A stretch of 64,000 nucleotides of DNA from Deferribacteraceae bacterium V6Fe1 (GCA_022813675.1 CP063375.1:694001-758000), one strand, 5' to 3'; positions 36,494 through 47,578 are shown, counted from the first letter of the stretch. Notes: generated by a model from the letters alone, not told the origin. Numbers and translations are program-made.

Positions 36494-37674
36494 ACTTGTA
36501 TAATATCAAAATAATTCCCGGTAAGCGATACCCCGCCATTTTTGGTGACTACAAATGTATTTTCCGTGCCAACCATGCCTACATTTTCAATCCCTTTTTT
36601 GGGCTCTATGGCCATAACAATATTTTCAACAAGAGGTTCTTTAAAACCTTTGGCGATAACGGGATACTCATCTACAACAAGCCCTATCCCGTGTCCTAAA
36701 AATTTTACTTTGTTCGGACCAAATCCCATAAAATTTACGTCAAACTCTTTATCTATTTTATTCATTACTTCAAAATAGATTTCTTCCGGTATATTCCCGG
36801 GTTTTAGTCTTTCGGCAACCATATTTTGTATTTCCACACATTTTTGGTGATAGTCATAAGCTTTTTGCGGTATTTTCCCAAATGCATAAATTGCCGTTTT
36901 GTCAGTGTGATATCCTTCAAAGTTGCATGCCGTATCAAGCAGGACTACAGAGTCTTTTTTTAATTTTTTTTCAAAGCTTCCAAAAAGTGGAACAGCTGCC
37001 CCCAAACCTCTTATACCTGCGGGTCCGTCAAATGAATTGTAGTAGTTACCGCTATCGTCAAAACAGATGTTGCCAAGATACAGCTCCGCGTTGAATGTGC
37101 CCATTCTCGTAAGCCCAAAGCTTCCAAGTGCGATGGAAGCCTGAAGAATTTTGCCGCCAAGCTCGGCTTCGGATATCCCTTCCGTAAGCAAAGTGGGGAC
37201 TATCTCATCCTGAGTTTTTCTGTGAATTTCTCCGGCTTTTTTCATTAGTGACAGTTCAAAATCAGTTTTAACGGCTCTACTTTTTGCAACAGCCAAGTCC
37301 AAGGATTTGAAATTTTTTACGCCAAAATATTTGTTAAATCTTTCGATAAATGCGACGGGGACTACTTCTTTTTCAATATGCACGGTTTCAAACTTATTCC
37401 CTACATCTTCGGCAATATCTCTAAAACTATTTATCTTAACTATCTTACCTATTTTTGATTCAACGAGTGCTCTTTCATAACTTTTCCTTACATATAATAC
37501 AGGACTGGCATCTCTGGGGATAAAAAATGCCCCATTTTGCATTGTTCCCGTAAAGTAGTACATATTAATTTTACCGAAGATAAAGCATGCTTCCCAATTT
37601 TCATCAAGCTCAGTCATGTATTTTTTGAATTGATTTAGCCTTAGTTGCAAATCACTTTCAGGTACTACAATCAT
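36490..37674 (-). CDS. M24-family (Xaa-Pro type) aminopeptidase
   Basis: Cytoplasmic metallopeptidase of 394 aa with a creatinase-like N-terminal domain and a pita-bread catalytic domain. The five metal ligands can be read: Asp in LLDTACNF, Asp in [12 protein letters not shown], His in [14 protein letters not shown], Glu in MAIEPKKG and Glu in GTENTFVV. It may be a prolidase or Xaa-Pro aminopeptidase; the sequence alone does not decide. A GGAG site precedes the ATG. Confidence 0.9.
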   Translation of the reverse strand: MIVVPESDLQLRLNQFKKYMTELDENWEACFIFGKINMYYFTGTMQNGAFFIPRDASPVLYVRKSYERALVESKIGKIVKINSFRDIAEDVGNKFETVHIEKEVVPVAFIERFNKYFGVKNFKSLDLAVAKSRAVKTDFELSLMKKAGEIHRKTQDEIVPTLLTEGISEAELGGKILQASIALGSFGLTRMGTFNAELYLGNICFDDSGNYYNSFDGPAGIRGLGAAVPLFGSFEKKLKKDSVVLLDTACNFEGYHTDKTAIYAFGKIPQKAYDYHQKCVEIQNMVAERLKPGNIPEEIYFEVMNKIDKEFDVNFMGFGPNKVKFLGHGIGLVVDEYPVIAKGFKEPLVENIVMAIEPKKGIENVGMVGTENTFVVTKNGGVSLTGNYFDIIQV

Positions 37675-38612
37675 ATTAACTCCTCTACTTTTAACTTTTT
37701 TGTTTTTATGAAATTTTTTAATTTCCCCAAAACCCTTTTTTCAATCTGTCTTACCCTTTCTCGTGTGATTCCAAGGTCTTCCCCTATTGCTTCCAAGGTC
37801 TCTTGCTCACCAGTAAAAAGACCGTATCTCCTTGCAATAATCTCTTTTTCCGTTTCAGTCAGAAATTCCATCCACTTGAGTATTAATTCTCTCAAACTCT
37901 GGGATTCAGCAATTTTATATGGATCAATACTTACATTTTCATCAGGAATTATTTCATGCAATGTCGCATTTTCCCCTTCTCCTATTACTTTATCAAGGGA
38001 GGTGTCTTGCTGAATGGCATCAAAAACCTTTTTCAGGGTAGATAATGGCATTTTACAGGCAGTGGATAATTCAAGCATGGTAGGTTCTCTCCCTTTTTTC
38101 TGTTGAAACTCTGCCTGAATACGCAACACCCTGTTTATATTTTCGGTCATATGTACCGGGATTCTTACTGTTCTGCATTGGTTGGTTATAGCCCTTTCAA
38201 TGGCCTGCCTTATCCACCATGTGGCATAAGTGCTAAATTTAAACCCCTTTTTATAGTCAAACTTTTCAACTGCTTTTAAAAGTCCGATATTCCCTTCATT
38301 GACCAAGTCTTCAAGGGGCAGCCCTCTGTTCATATATTTTTTTGCTATTGATATTACAAGTCTTAAGTTTGCTTCTACCATCTTTTCTTTAGCTATTATG
38401 CAGCCTTTTTGTATCTCTTTGGAAAGCTTAATCTCTTCATCTTTGGTTAGTAAAGGTATGTTTGCAATTTCATTTAAGTATATTTTAAATATTTCAAGAT
38501 CATCAGCGGCACTACACTCGATATTTTCAGGCTCTAAGATTTCAAATGAATCATTGTCAGAATCTTCTTGAGGCTCTTCAGGAATTAAGTCGTCTTTGAA
38601 TTCCTCATTCAT
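37671..38612 (-). CDS. rpoS: RNA polymerase sigma factor, RpoS-like (group 2)
   Basis: Alternative sigma-70 factor of 313 aa. It lacks region 1.1 but has region 1.2 ([19 protein letters not shown]), region 2 ([26 protein letters not shown], split here as [12 protein letters not shown] and [12 protein letters not shown]), region 3 and region 4 with the DNA-binding helix ([11 protein letters not shown]). The neighbouring pcm gene is the same association seen with rpoS in proteobacteria. It likely directs stationary-phase or stress promoters; that role is inferred. Confidence 0.85.
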   Translation of the reverse strand: MNEEFKDDLIPEEPQEDSDNDSFEILEPENIECSAADDLEIFKIYLNEIANIPLLTKDEEIKLSKEIQKGCIIAKEKMVEANLRLVISIAKKYMNRGLPLEDLVNEGNIGLLKAVEKFDYKKGFKFSTYATWWIRQAIERAITNQCRTVRIPVHMTENINRVLRIQAEFQQKKGREPTMLELSTACKMPLSTLKKVFDAIQQDTSLDKVIGEGENATLHEIIPDENVSIDPYKIAESQSLRELILKWMEFLTETEKEIIARRYGLFTGEQETLEAIGEDLGITRERVRQIEKRVLGKLKNFIKTKKLKVEELI

Positions 38613-38720
38613 TTTATCCCCCAGATAATTAGAGCAAAAAAAAGACTAAAAGGCAATAATAAAATTAGAATATAACGATATTTTTGTGAAAAATTTAATT
38701 AAATATTATCTTGTTAGCGC

Positions 38721-40246
<1,526 letters not shown>

Positions 40247-40269
40247 TTATTTTTGATTAAAACTTCAAT

Positions 40270-40280
40270 AAAATAATTTT
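40270..40280. repeat. Target-site duplication of the IS element, left copy
   Basis: AAAATAATTTT at 40270-40280 recurs at 41699-41709 on the other side of the element. An 11-bp duplication is in the range for IS4/IS231-type elements. Confidence 0.75.
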
Positions 40281-41698
40281 CTGTAGTCTCCCCGTTTTTT
40301 TCATACTATATGGCATAGTGAACTTTTTGGGAACAAGAAATCTTCTATTGTCAGTTGTTTTAGTTTATTTTTCTTTCGTCGCCTGTGAAGATATAATGTC
40401 TTAACTCCAGCAAAAATATTTCTTACACCCCTTAAAAGTGTATAATAAATAAACTGAGGTCGTTTCTTCTTTTCGGGTTTTGAGGCAAGAACTACTTCTT
40501 CTCGTAATATTTCATCTTCATTAATATCAACCAGTACAGACCAAGCAAGCATTACTGCACCAAGCATTGACCTTATTGAATTAAAATTTCTTATTATTGA
40601 TTTCTCTATGCCAAAGCCTTGCTTTTCAAATCTATAACTTTCTTCTACTCCCCAACGTCTATAATAGCCACGTATTCTCCTCTTAATTTCTTCTGATTTA
40701 CTTAAATGTCCATTGGTTAAAAATATATGGGATTCTTTATTAAATTCTCCTTTATGTGATATTAGGGTGACAGGATATAATTTTGATTTAATTTCTATAA
40801 AGCATTTCAAATATCCATATCTAAAATGTTTTCCGTTTTTATATCTTCTATTTATAGATTTATTTAACTCTTCAATATTTACGCTTTTCCCTTTATAAAT
40901 TAAATGACGGTTGGTCTTCATTCTCACAATAAAACTTAAACATTCTTTTAGGAAATAGCCAAGATAAGCTCCATTATCATAGCCCCTATCCATTACCCAT
41001 AAGCCTTTTTTACCAACATTAGTTACAAAACTTTCTACACTTTTTAAGCCTTCTGTATTAGCACTCTTAAAATCTTTACTCTCTGTGCTGTACATCCCAA
41101 GATAAGCAGGATAAGTTTGATTACTTTTGTCATCAAATAAACTTATCTGATTCAAATAATAACCCTCGAGATATTTACCTGTGCTACCATCTCTCACTTT
41201 ACAGGACTGCTCAAAATTATTAGCAAATAAATGGCTTATATCTCCATCATCAAGGGCTATTATTGTACTATCATCTACTTTAGTAGATGCTTGTGATAAT
41301 AAATAATCATTAGCTAATTCAAGTAAATTAGTCTTACCCTCAAGATGATTAAACAAACGTTTCATAGTGTTTTTAAGTTTTATTTTCTCATTCAGGCTTC
41401 TTGATATTTCAGTAATGTTACAATTTCCTGTTATTAATACCCCTGATACTAGTTCCAGAATGAATTTACCATATGGTAGACTTACCTTACCTTCAAAGTT
41501 ATGGACCATTACTCTAATTTTTCCCTTCACTTTTTTTAATAATTCAGTCATAATTAAACACCTCTTTTTGTTTGGTTGTTAGTTGTTTATGCAAATTCAA
41601 CTATACCAGCGAAAAGAGGTACTTACAACTATTTTATTACAATTTCTTACATAAAACCAATCAGTTACATAATTCCATTAAAAAAACGGGGAGACTGC
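40281..41698 (-). mobile_element. IS4-family insertion sequence, complete
   Basis: A 1.42-kb element with 19-bp terminal inverted repeats (40283-40301 and 41680-41698; core AGTCTCCCCGTTTTTTT, one mismatch). It carries a single intact transposase gene and is flanked by the 11-bp duplication AAAATAATTTT. Two extra bases at the left tip make the exact left boundary uncertain. Intact gene and near-identical ends suggest recent insertion. Confidence 0.85.
40301..41551 (-). CDS. IS4-family transposase
   Basis: DDE transposase of 416 aa. Catalytic aspartates lie in ALDDGDISH and VMDRGYDNG. The YREK signature (Y-2-R-3-E-6-K) is exact within YYRRWGVEESYRFEKQ. The stop codon reaches into the left terminal repeat. 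The reading frame is uninterrupted, so it is probably active. Confidence 0.93.
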   Translation of the reverse strand: MTELLKKVKGKIRVMVHNFEGKVSLPYGKFILELVSGVLITGNCNITEISRSLNEKIKLKNTMKRLFNHLEGKTNLLELANDYLLSQASTKVDDSTIIALDDGDISHLFANNFEQSCKVRDGSTGKYLEGYYLNQISLFDDKSNQTYPAYLGMYSTESKDFKSANTEGLKSVESFVTNVGKKGLWVMDRGYDNGAYLGYFLKECLSFIVRMKTNRHLIYKGKSVNIEELNKSINRRYKNGKHFRYGYLKCFIEIKSKLYPVTLISHKGEFNKESHIFLTNGHLSKSEEIKRRIRGYYRRWGVEESYRFEKQGFGIEKSIIRNFNSIRSMLGAVMLAWSVLVDINEDEILREEVVLASKPEKKKRPQFIYYTLLRGVRNIFAGVKTLYLHRRRKKNKLKQLTIEDFLFPKSSLCHIV

Positions 41699-41783
41699 AA
41701 AATAATTTTTAAACAATCAAACAGACTTAAAAGATAAAAAGGGATTAATGGCTACGCATATTAATCCACAACATGAACTTAAC
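41552..41783. other. IS right end and intergenic spacer
   Basis: Contains the IS upstream region and right terminal repeat up to 41698, the right duplication 41699-41709, and an 8-bp hairpin GGATTAAT/ATTAATCC (41742-41767) just before the next promoter. No gene. Confidence 0.6.
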
Positions 41784-41812
41784 TTGCACACCGATTAGTG
41801 ATGAGGTATAAT
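41784..41812 (+). promoter_or_regulatory. Strong sigma-70 promoter of the P460 gene
   Basis: TTGCAC, 17-bp spacer, TATAAT. A start near 41819 would give a leader of about 16 nt before the ATG at 41835, which has a AGGAGGGG ribosome-binding site. Confidence 0.75.
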
Positions 41813-41834
41813 TAGCTATATTAGGAGGGGCTTT

Positions 41835-41877
41835 ATGCGAAAAAGTACTGTTATGTATTTTAGTAGTTATTTTCTCA
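41835..41877 (+). other. Signal-peptide start of the P460 gene, out of frame by one A
   Basis: The well-placed ATG at 41835 opens a frame that stops after 26 codons. Removing one A from the A5 run at 41840-41844 would give MRKVLLCILVVIFSMGIGFS, a perfect signal peptide running into the P460 domain. So the start and the body are in different frames as sequenced. Slippage, real inactivation or sequencing error are all possible. Confidence 0.75.
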
Positions 41878-42309
41878 ATGGGGATTGGATTTTCACAAGA
41901 TTTGCCATCACCTGATGCAAAAAGTGTATGGAGCTATATCAAGGATGTCGATTATACCAAGTGGGAGCTTTTCCCCGGTACCACATATATGTACAAGGGG
42001 CAAAGCCCGCATGGTGCATATTTAACATCTTTTATAAACAAGCCCGGCAGTAGTAGCTTATCAGACAGTGAATTTGCCAACGGCACAATTATAGTTAAAG
42101 AAAACTATATGTCAGATAAGAAATTAGCCGCCATTACAGTGATGTATAAATATAAAGGTTACAATCAAGATGCCGGTGACTGGTTTTGGGGTAAGTATTC
42201 ACCCCAAGGTGAAGTTCAGGCAAGTGGTAAATTGCCGCCTTGTATCGGTTGCCATAGTGCAGTGAAGGATTCTGATTGGTCATTTTTGAAAAGTAATCTT
42301 AAAAAATAA
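41878..42309 (+). CDS. Cytochrome P460-family haem protein
   Basis: Small periplasmic c-type haem protein related to cytochrome P460 and cytochrome c'-beta, families tied to NO or hydroxylamine chemistry. The haem motif CIGCH lies near the C-terminus. The family core (IIVKENYMSDKKLAAITVM, GYNQDAGDWFWGKY, split here) is complete. The frame as given starts within the signal peptide (MGIGFSQ) because the true start at 41835 is shifted by one base. It has its own promoter and terminator. Confidence 0.85.
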   Translation: MGIGFSQDLPSPDAKSVWSYIKDVDYTKWELFPGTTYMYKGQSPHGAYLTSFINKPGSSSLSDSEFANGTIIVKENYMSDKKLAAITVMYKYKGYNQDAGDWFWGKYSPQGEVQASGKLPPCIGCHSAVKDSDWSFLKSNLKK

Positions 42310-42314
42310 ATTAG

Positions 42315-42344
42315 GGTGCCCTTTTTAAAAGAGGGCACCTTTTG
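42315..42344 (+). terminator. Intrinsic terminator after the P460 gene
   Basis: GGTGCCCT/AGGGCACC stem with a short A/T-rich loop, followed by TTTT. It isolates the P460 gene as a single-gene unit. Confidence 0.85.
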
Positions 42345-42459
42345 ACACTTTTTATCTTCATCTTCAATTAAGTTTACTCCTCATTTCTGTTTAAAGATTA
42401 ACAAAAATGAAATATAGAAAGTCGATATCTGTTGATTTGGTATCGTTAATGTTGTAAAA

Positions 42460-44208
42460 ATGAGTATGAACAAGCAAATTAAAGATATAATTGAAAGCTT
42501 AAATCTAAATATTGTCAATGAATTTGATGAAAATGAAATTATTGAGTGCAAGAATTTTTATTTTGATAATCTTGGCTATCATTTTGTCAAATATCAAGAA
42601 AATAGTATTTTATTGCTAAAAGGGATTTATAAGGATTTCGTTAGAGTTATAAAAGGGGAAAAGTTTTTAAAAGACAGCGAGTTTACAAAACTTTCGGAGC
42701 TTTTGTCTGACATAGAGAAAAATATAGGGCAGACATTTAGCGCCAAAGTTGTTAAAGGGACAAAGGACTTAGTCGATATTACATTGGCGGATAATTTTGA
42801 AAAATTATCAGTGAAAGACAAGCTTTTTGTGAGCAAACCGCTTTCAGGGGTAGAATACAGCATTTGCAGGAATGATAATGCTGATTATGATAATCTTTAT
42901 TTTTCATCGATTTTCAAGGATATTTTCCCTTTTACGGTTACGCCTCTGACTGCATCAATTTTAAACAGTATTCCTGAAGTTTTGTCGGTAATTTTTGCGC
43001 ACGCAAGTTTTAGGGTCTATTCCCCTTCTGTTAAGCTTTTGTGGGGGAAAGTTTATGGCAGCTTGAGTACATATCATATGGCTTTTGAATCTTTAAATGC
43101 CGGAGATTCGCTACTAAAGTTAAACTATTCTCAATTTCGCTATCTGAAGGATAAAAAGAAGAAGCTGAAAAATCCTAAAATATCTATGCTTGGGATTTCA
43201 GAGGATGAGATTAAGGAATTTATACAAGAGGCTAATGAAAAGGCAGATTGTATTGATGAAAAATATATATTTGAACCTGAGTTTTTAGAGCATATCTCAC
43301 TTTTATTTCTTGCGGCACAAATGATTTTTTTAAATTTTATCAGTCAGTTTATGAAAATACATGATGAAGTTGAAAATGTGGATAATACGTTGAGACTCAT
43401 TTACAAGACAAGAGCAAAAAGTCCATTTTTTTCAAGTAATGAGATTGATGTCCCTGAATCGTTTGATTTTAGCTCAGACTTGCTGAAAATGTGTGTTTTT
43501 TGCGGCGAGAAGCCATTATCGCCTAATGAGGAGATTAAAAAGTATTCAAAGCTTAATGTTTTTAAAAGAAAAAGATTGGATGGTTTTGTTGCGGAAATTC
43601 ACAAAACTCTTGATTTGAGGGATGAGCTTTCTTTTGCTTCTGTGAGAGTATTCTCTAAGATAAAAAGTGTGTTGGATAAATTGTCGGAAAAACTTCTAAG
43701 CGAATCTAAAATCAAACATAAAGACACTATTTATTACCTTGAATACAATGACTTAAAAAATATTTTGGATGATAACTACTACGGTAATATACAATTCACA
43801 TATTTCTTTAAAAAATGGCAAACCGAACGGTATAAAATGCAGATAGTACCGTATGAGATATTTGAAAAGGATATACCTGATGTGGAGAAAATAGCAAAAG
43901 GGATTATCGGCAAGCTGTTGAATCAAAAAGAGTTTGACGTTTTGTCATTCTTTCACAAAGATGACTTCAACGGGGACTTAAATGATGTTCGGATATATAA
44001 AAATTTAGCTTTTCTGAAAGATAACTGCAAAAAGCCTGTTATTACTGATAATATATCTTTGCTTTCATACGCCATTGAGTATGCAGCTATAAATGAAGTA
44101 CCTGTGTATGCAGGTATCAGATTCCCTGAGATTGTTCTCAAAGAGAGAAAATTTTTTGTGAGTGAAAATAAGCTAAAAATAAGCGGCGGAGAAGGTCTTG
44201 GCAAATAG
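42460..44208 (+). CDS. Degenerate PEP-utilising-enzyme-like protein of unknown function
   Basis: A 582-aa soluble protein. The middle resembles the linker of PEP synthase/rifampicin phosphotransferase proteins: FPFTVTPLTASIL, VKLLWGKVYGSL and, later, KDTIYYLEYNDLKNIL. The C-terminus resembles the swivelling phospho-histidine domain, but the usual LSHAAI reads LSYAIE, so the phosphorylated histidine is missing. The first ~140 residues replace the ATP-binding domain and match nothing I know. It is probably a non-catalytic relative. No good ribosome-binding site precedes the ATG. The end overlaps or abuts an ADP-ribosylglycohydrolase gene. Confidence 0.6.
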   Translation: MSMNKQIKDIIESLNLNIVNEFDENEIIECKNFYFDNLGYHFVKYQENSILLLKGIYKDFVRVIKGEKFLKDSEFTKLSELLSDIEKNIGQTFSAKVVKGTKDLVDITLADNFEKLSVKDKLFVSKPLSGVEYSICRNDNADYDNLYFSSIFKDIFPFTVTPLTASILNSIPEVLSVIFAHASFRVYSPSVKLLWGKVYGSLSTYHMAFESLNAGDSLLKLNYSQFRYLKDKKKKLKNPKISMLGISEDEIKEFIQEANEKADCIDEKYIFEPEFLEHISLLFLAAQMIFLNFISQFMKIHDEVENVDNTLRLIYKTRAKSPFFSSNEIDVPESFDFSSDLLKMCVFCGEKPLSPNEEIKKYSKLNVFKRKRLDGFVAEIHKTLDLRDELSFASVRVFSKIKSVLDKLSEKLLSESKIKHKDTIYYLEYNDLKNILDDNYYGNIQFTYFFKKWQTERYKMQIVPYEIFEKDIPDVEKIAKGIIGKLLNQKEFDVLSFFHKDDFNGDLNDVRIYKNLAFLKDNCKKPVITDNISLLSYAIEYAAINEVPVYAGIRFPEIVLKERKFFVSENKLKISGGEGLGK

Positions 44209-44266
44209 ATTTAGTGAAAATTTTGACAAAGTCTCTGACTGTCTTCATTCAAAGGAGGTTTTATCA

Positions 44267-45160
44267 GTGCTTAATGAAACTGACTTTGAAGTTGCAGACA
44301 GGGTCAGGGGGATGATTGCCGGAAATATTATCGGAGATATGTTAGGGCTCCCTTTAGAGGGTAAAAGTGGAAATATAGGGCCCTACCCACCTTTAGAACT
44401 AAATGAAAAATGTACCACGGAAATAAAAGAGCTAATCTGGAGTGATGATACCTCAATGCTGATGGCTTTGGCTGCTTCTCTTTATGAGTCAGGCGGAAAA
44501 GTAAATACGGACAGTGAAAGAAAACATTACTTAAAATGGTTTTACGAAGGTAAATACACTCCTAATGGCAGATCTTTTGGGTATGGCAATACGACAAAGG
44601 AGGCTTTGATTTCCGAAAAGGCGGGCACTGACAGAAGCTCTAATGGTAATGGTGCACTGATGCGCTCTTCTGTTATAGTTCCTTATTATTTGAAAAAAAC
44701 TGATAGGGAGCTTGATGAGGCAAGCGCTGATTCATGTGCTGTTACGCATGGGCATCCTGTGAGTATTTTTACAAATATGATTTACACGTACATTTTGAAA
44801 AAACTTATTTATGGATATTCTTTTGAAGAAAGTTTAACCCTGGCAAAGGCCAGATATTACGATATAATTGGCGACATAAATGAAATTTTTGAAAAGCCGG
44901 TTTTTTATACTACGACTGCCTATTGTGTGACTACGCTTCAGACATCCGTGTATGTGAATCTGGAATCAGACAATTTCGAGGAAGCTGTTGTAAAAGCAGT
45001 TAATCTTGGTGGTGATGCCGATACTATAGGGGCTGTGACAGGCGCTTTGGCCGGAGCAGGGTACGGGTTTGAAAGTATAAATGAAAGGTATAAAGGTGCA
45101 GTGTTAAGCGTGATAAGAGTTTATCCTGCACTACAAAAATTTTTTAAAGGGATTCTTTAA
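44267..45160 (+). CDS. ADP-ribosylglycohydrolase family protein
   Basis: DraG/ARH-type hydrolase that removes ADP-ribose from proteins or small molecules. Metal ligands are present in WSDDTSML near residue 70 and GGDADTIGAVTGALAG near the C-terminus; the N-terminal RVRGMIAGNIIGDMLG is typical. I place the start at GTG 44267, which has AAAGGAGG seven bases upstream and fits the family's short N-terminus. A TTG at 44198, overlapping the upstream gene by 11 bp, is the alternative and would add 23 residues. Confidence 0.88.
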   Translation: MLNETDFEVADRVRGMIAGNIIGDMLGLPLEGKSGNIGPYPPLELNEKCTTEIKELIWSDDTSMLMALAASLYESGGKVNTDSERKHYLKWFYEGKYTPNGRSFGYGNTTKEALISEKAGTDRSSNGNGALMRSSVIVPYYLKKTDRELDEASADSCAVTHGHPVSIFTNMIYTYILKKLIYGYSFEESLTLAKARYYDIIGDINEIFEKPVFYTTTAYCVTTLQTSVYVNLESDNFEEAVVKAVNLGGDADTIGAVTGALAGAGYGFESINERYKGAVLSVIRVYPALQKFFKGIL

Positions 45161-45171
45161 AGGGGTGGACA

Positions 45172-46470
45172 ATGACCAATTATGTGCTTGATACTAATGT
45201 GCTACTTTATGACCCAAATGCGGTTTACGGTTTTAATGGAGATACGCTCAATATACCGATTACTGTAATCGAAGAGATAGATTATTTCAAAAAGAATATG
45301 GATCAGACAGGCTACAATGCAAGGTATATTGCCAGATTTCTTGACGAACTTAGAAAAGAAGGGGATTTGAGAGAAGGGGTCAAACTCGAAAACGGGACAA
45401 CGGTAAGGGTCAATGTGTGCAATGATCATCTGGCATCTAAAATTTCAAGTGATTTAATAAAGGACAAAGCAGACAACCTTATACTTTCTGTGGCGTTGTG
45501 GTTGCAAGAGAACGAGAAAAAGGAAGTCGTCTTTGTTACAAAAGATGCAAATCTCAGAATCAAGTCCGATGTTTTAGGGATTAAAGCCATTGATTATGAG
45601 AAAGATAGAGTTGAAACAGACAGATTTTTTGAAGGGACAAAAGTAATTACGGTTAAAGATGAGTTTGTTGACAAGCTATACAATAATGAGGTTGTTAAAT
45701 TAGAAAAAGAGTTTTTACCAAACGAATATTTAAGAATAGAGTCTGAACTGAACCCCAAAAAGAGTGTGTTGGTAAGATTTGATAAAGTAAGTAACGGATT
45801 GGTTAAAATAAGGGAGTTTAAAGAGGGGCTTTGGGGTATAATTGCCAGAAATTCCGAGCAAAGATTCCTCTACGATGCTTTGACCAATGATTCCATAAAG
45901 CTTGTCTGTATCGCAGGTATAGCAGGGACAGGTAAGACACTTTTGGCTATTGCGGCAGGGCTTGCCAAGACTATAGATGAGAAAAAGTATCGTAAGCTTT
46001 TGGTTTCAAGGCCAATTTTCCCGATGGGGAAAGATTTGGGTTTTCTCCCCGGTGAAATAAAAGATAAGCTTGCCCCGTGGATGCAGCCGGTTTACGACAA
46101 TTTGAGCTTTATCCTTGAAAATACAAATGAACAGTCAACATACAAAGAGCTTTTTGAGCAAAATCTTGTAGAGATAGAAGCACTGACATATATCAGGGGG
46201 AGAAGTATTCCCAATCAATATTTTATAGTGGACGAAGCCCAAAATCTCACCCCTCACGAAATTAAAACAATACTTACGAGAGCAGGTGAAGGGACAAAAA
46301 TTGTGTTAACAGGTGACCCTAATCAAATTGATAATCCTTATATTGACTACTACACAAACGGGCTTACTTATGTTATGGATAGATTTAAAGATGATGAGAT
46401 AGCTGCCGCGGTAACACTCCTTAAAGGGGAAAGGTCAGTTTTGGCAACCAAAGCGGCTCAAAAACTTTAA
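45172..46470 (+). CDS. PIN-domain/PhoH-type ATPase (PhoH2-like)
   Basis: A 432-aa fusion of an N-terminal PIN ribonuclease (YVLDTNVLLYD, later DNLILSVAL) and a C-terminal PhoH ATPase (GIAGTGKTLLAIAAG; VDEAQNLTPHEIKT; LTGDPNQID). PhoH2 proteins unwind and cleave RNA. It starts 11 bp after the ADP-ribosylglycohydrolase stop, so the genes may be cotranscribed. Its physiological target is unknown. Confidence 0.92.
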   Translation: MTNYVLDTNVLLYDPNAVYGFNGDTLNIPITVIEEIDYFKKNMDQTGYNARYIARFLDELRKEGDLREGVKLENGTTVRVNVCNDHLASKISSDLIKDKADNLILSVALWLQENEKKEVVFVTKDANLRIKSDVLGIKAIDYEKDRVETDRFFEGTKVITVKDEFVDKLYNNEVVKLEKEFLPNEYLRIESELNPKKSVLVRFDKVSNGLVKIREFKEGLWGIIARNSEQRFLYDALTNDSIKLVCIAGIAGTGKTLLAIAAGLAKTIDEKKYRKLLVSRPIFPMGKDLGFLPGEIKDKLAPWMQPVYDNLSFILENTNEQSTYKELFEQNLVEIEALTYIRGRSIPNQYFIVDEAQNLTPHEIKTILTRAGEGTKIVLTGDPNQIDNPYIDYYTNGLTYVMDRFKDDEIAAAVTLLKGERSVLATKAAQKL

Positions 46471-46492
46471 TAATTAACCATTCGGAGGAACG

Positions 46493-47089
46493 ATGGAAAA
46501 GTTTATAACTGATATATTTGAAGAGATTCAAGAGACGCAGAATAAATTTTTCGCTGAAAGTATCCCTGTGCTATCCTCTATTGCGGTAGAGATAGCCAAA
46601 ACTTTTATAAGCGGCGGGAAATTGTTTATTTTCGGCAACGGAGGGTCTGCTGCCGATGCGCAGCATATTGCAGCTGAGTTTGTAAACAGATTTAAAATGG
46701 AAAGACCACCTCTGCCTGCAATAGCTCTTACAACAGACACTTCTGTTTTGACTTCAATAGGTAATGATTATACTTTTGATGATATATTTTTAAAGCAGGT
46801 GCAAGCTCTTGTAAATGATAATGATATAGCGTTGGGGATTTCAACTAGCGGAAATTCAGAAAATGTACTGAGAGCATTGAAATATCTTGCAAAAAATAAC
46901 ATAAAAACGATAGGTTTTTCTGGAAAAGATGGCGGCAAAATGAACGGTCTGTGCGACATCCTTTTTAATGTAGACGCTAAGACCACCGCGAGAATTCAGG
47001 AAATACACATACAGGCGGCTCATATAATTTGTGAGTTGGTGGATGAGTTGATGTTTGGACAGTTTTCCGATTTGGTAGTAAGGTTATAA
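46493..47089 (+). CDS. gmhA: Phosphoheptose isomerase
   Basis: Converts sedoheptulose 7-phosphate to D-glycero-D-manno-heptose 7-phosphate, the first step to lipopolysaccharide heptose. The 198-aa SIS-fold protein shows GNGGSAADAQHIAAEF, the phosphate loop STSGNSENV and the catalytic EIHIQAAHIICE near the C-terminus. GGAGG precedes the ATG. It is followed after 9 bp by the adenylyltransferase of the same pathway. Confidence 0.95.
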   Translation: MEKFITDIFEEIQETQNKFFAESIPVLSSIAVEIAKTFISGGKLFIFGNGGSAADAQHIAAEFVNRFKMERPPLPAIALTTDTSVLTSIGNDYTFDDIFLKQVQALVNDNDIALGISTSGNSENVLRALKYLAKNNIKTIGFSGKDGGKMNGLCDILFNVDAKTTARIQEIHIQAAHIICELVDELMFGQFSDLVVRL

Positions 47090-47098
47090 GGGGCAAAA

Positions 47099-47578
47099 GT
47101 GCTTGCAAGGGAAAGGGTTTTATCGCCTGAGAGATTAAAAGACAAATTAAAGGATATTAAGGGTAAGGTAGTATTTACAAACGGCTGTTTTGATATTTTG
47201 CATATTGGCCACTTAAGGTATCTTGAAGAGGCCAAAAAGCTTGGTGACATACTTGTTGTTGGCGTAAACAGTGATGATTCAGTCAAAAGATTGAAAGGGG
47301 AAAAACGCCCCATTAATAAGCTAAATGAGCGTATGGAGATGCTTGCTGGGCTTAAGCCTGTTGATTATGTAACGTATTTTGAAGAGGATACTCCATACAA
47401 TTTAATAAAACTTCTTATCCCCGATATACTTGTAAAAGGAGGGGATTGGAAGGTGGAACAGATTGTTGGCTCCGATATAGTTCTTAATAACGGAGGGGAA
47501 GTGTTATCCTTAAATTTTGAAGAAAATTTTGCCACAACCAACATCATAGGGGAAGTTATCCGAAAATATTGCAAATGA
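47099..47578 (+). CDS. rfaE2: D-glycero-beta-D-manno-heptose 1-phosphate adenylyltransferase
   Basis: Adds AMP to heptose 1-phosphate to give ADP-heptose. The 159-aa protein is the stand-alone second half of HldE. Nucleotidyltransferase motifs are [17 protein letters not shown] (HxGH type) and VKGGDW near the C-terminus. It starts at GTG. It overlaps mfd by 4 bp. The kinase half (HldE-N/rfaE1) is not in this window. Confidence 0.94.
   Translation: MLARERVLSPERLKDKLKDIKGKVVFTNGCFDILHIGHLRYLEEAKKLGDILVVGVNSDDSVKRLKGEKRPINKLNERMEMLAGLKPVDYVTYFEEDTPYNLIKLLIPDILVKGGDWKVEQIVGSDIVLNNGGEVLSLNFEENFATTNIIGEVIRKYCK

Noticed and set aside
41742-41767. Terminator of the IS transposase
   Set aside because: The hairpin is outside the element and on the wrong side of the leftward gene; it has no T-run for rightward transcription either.
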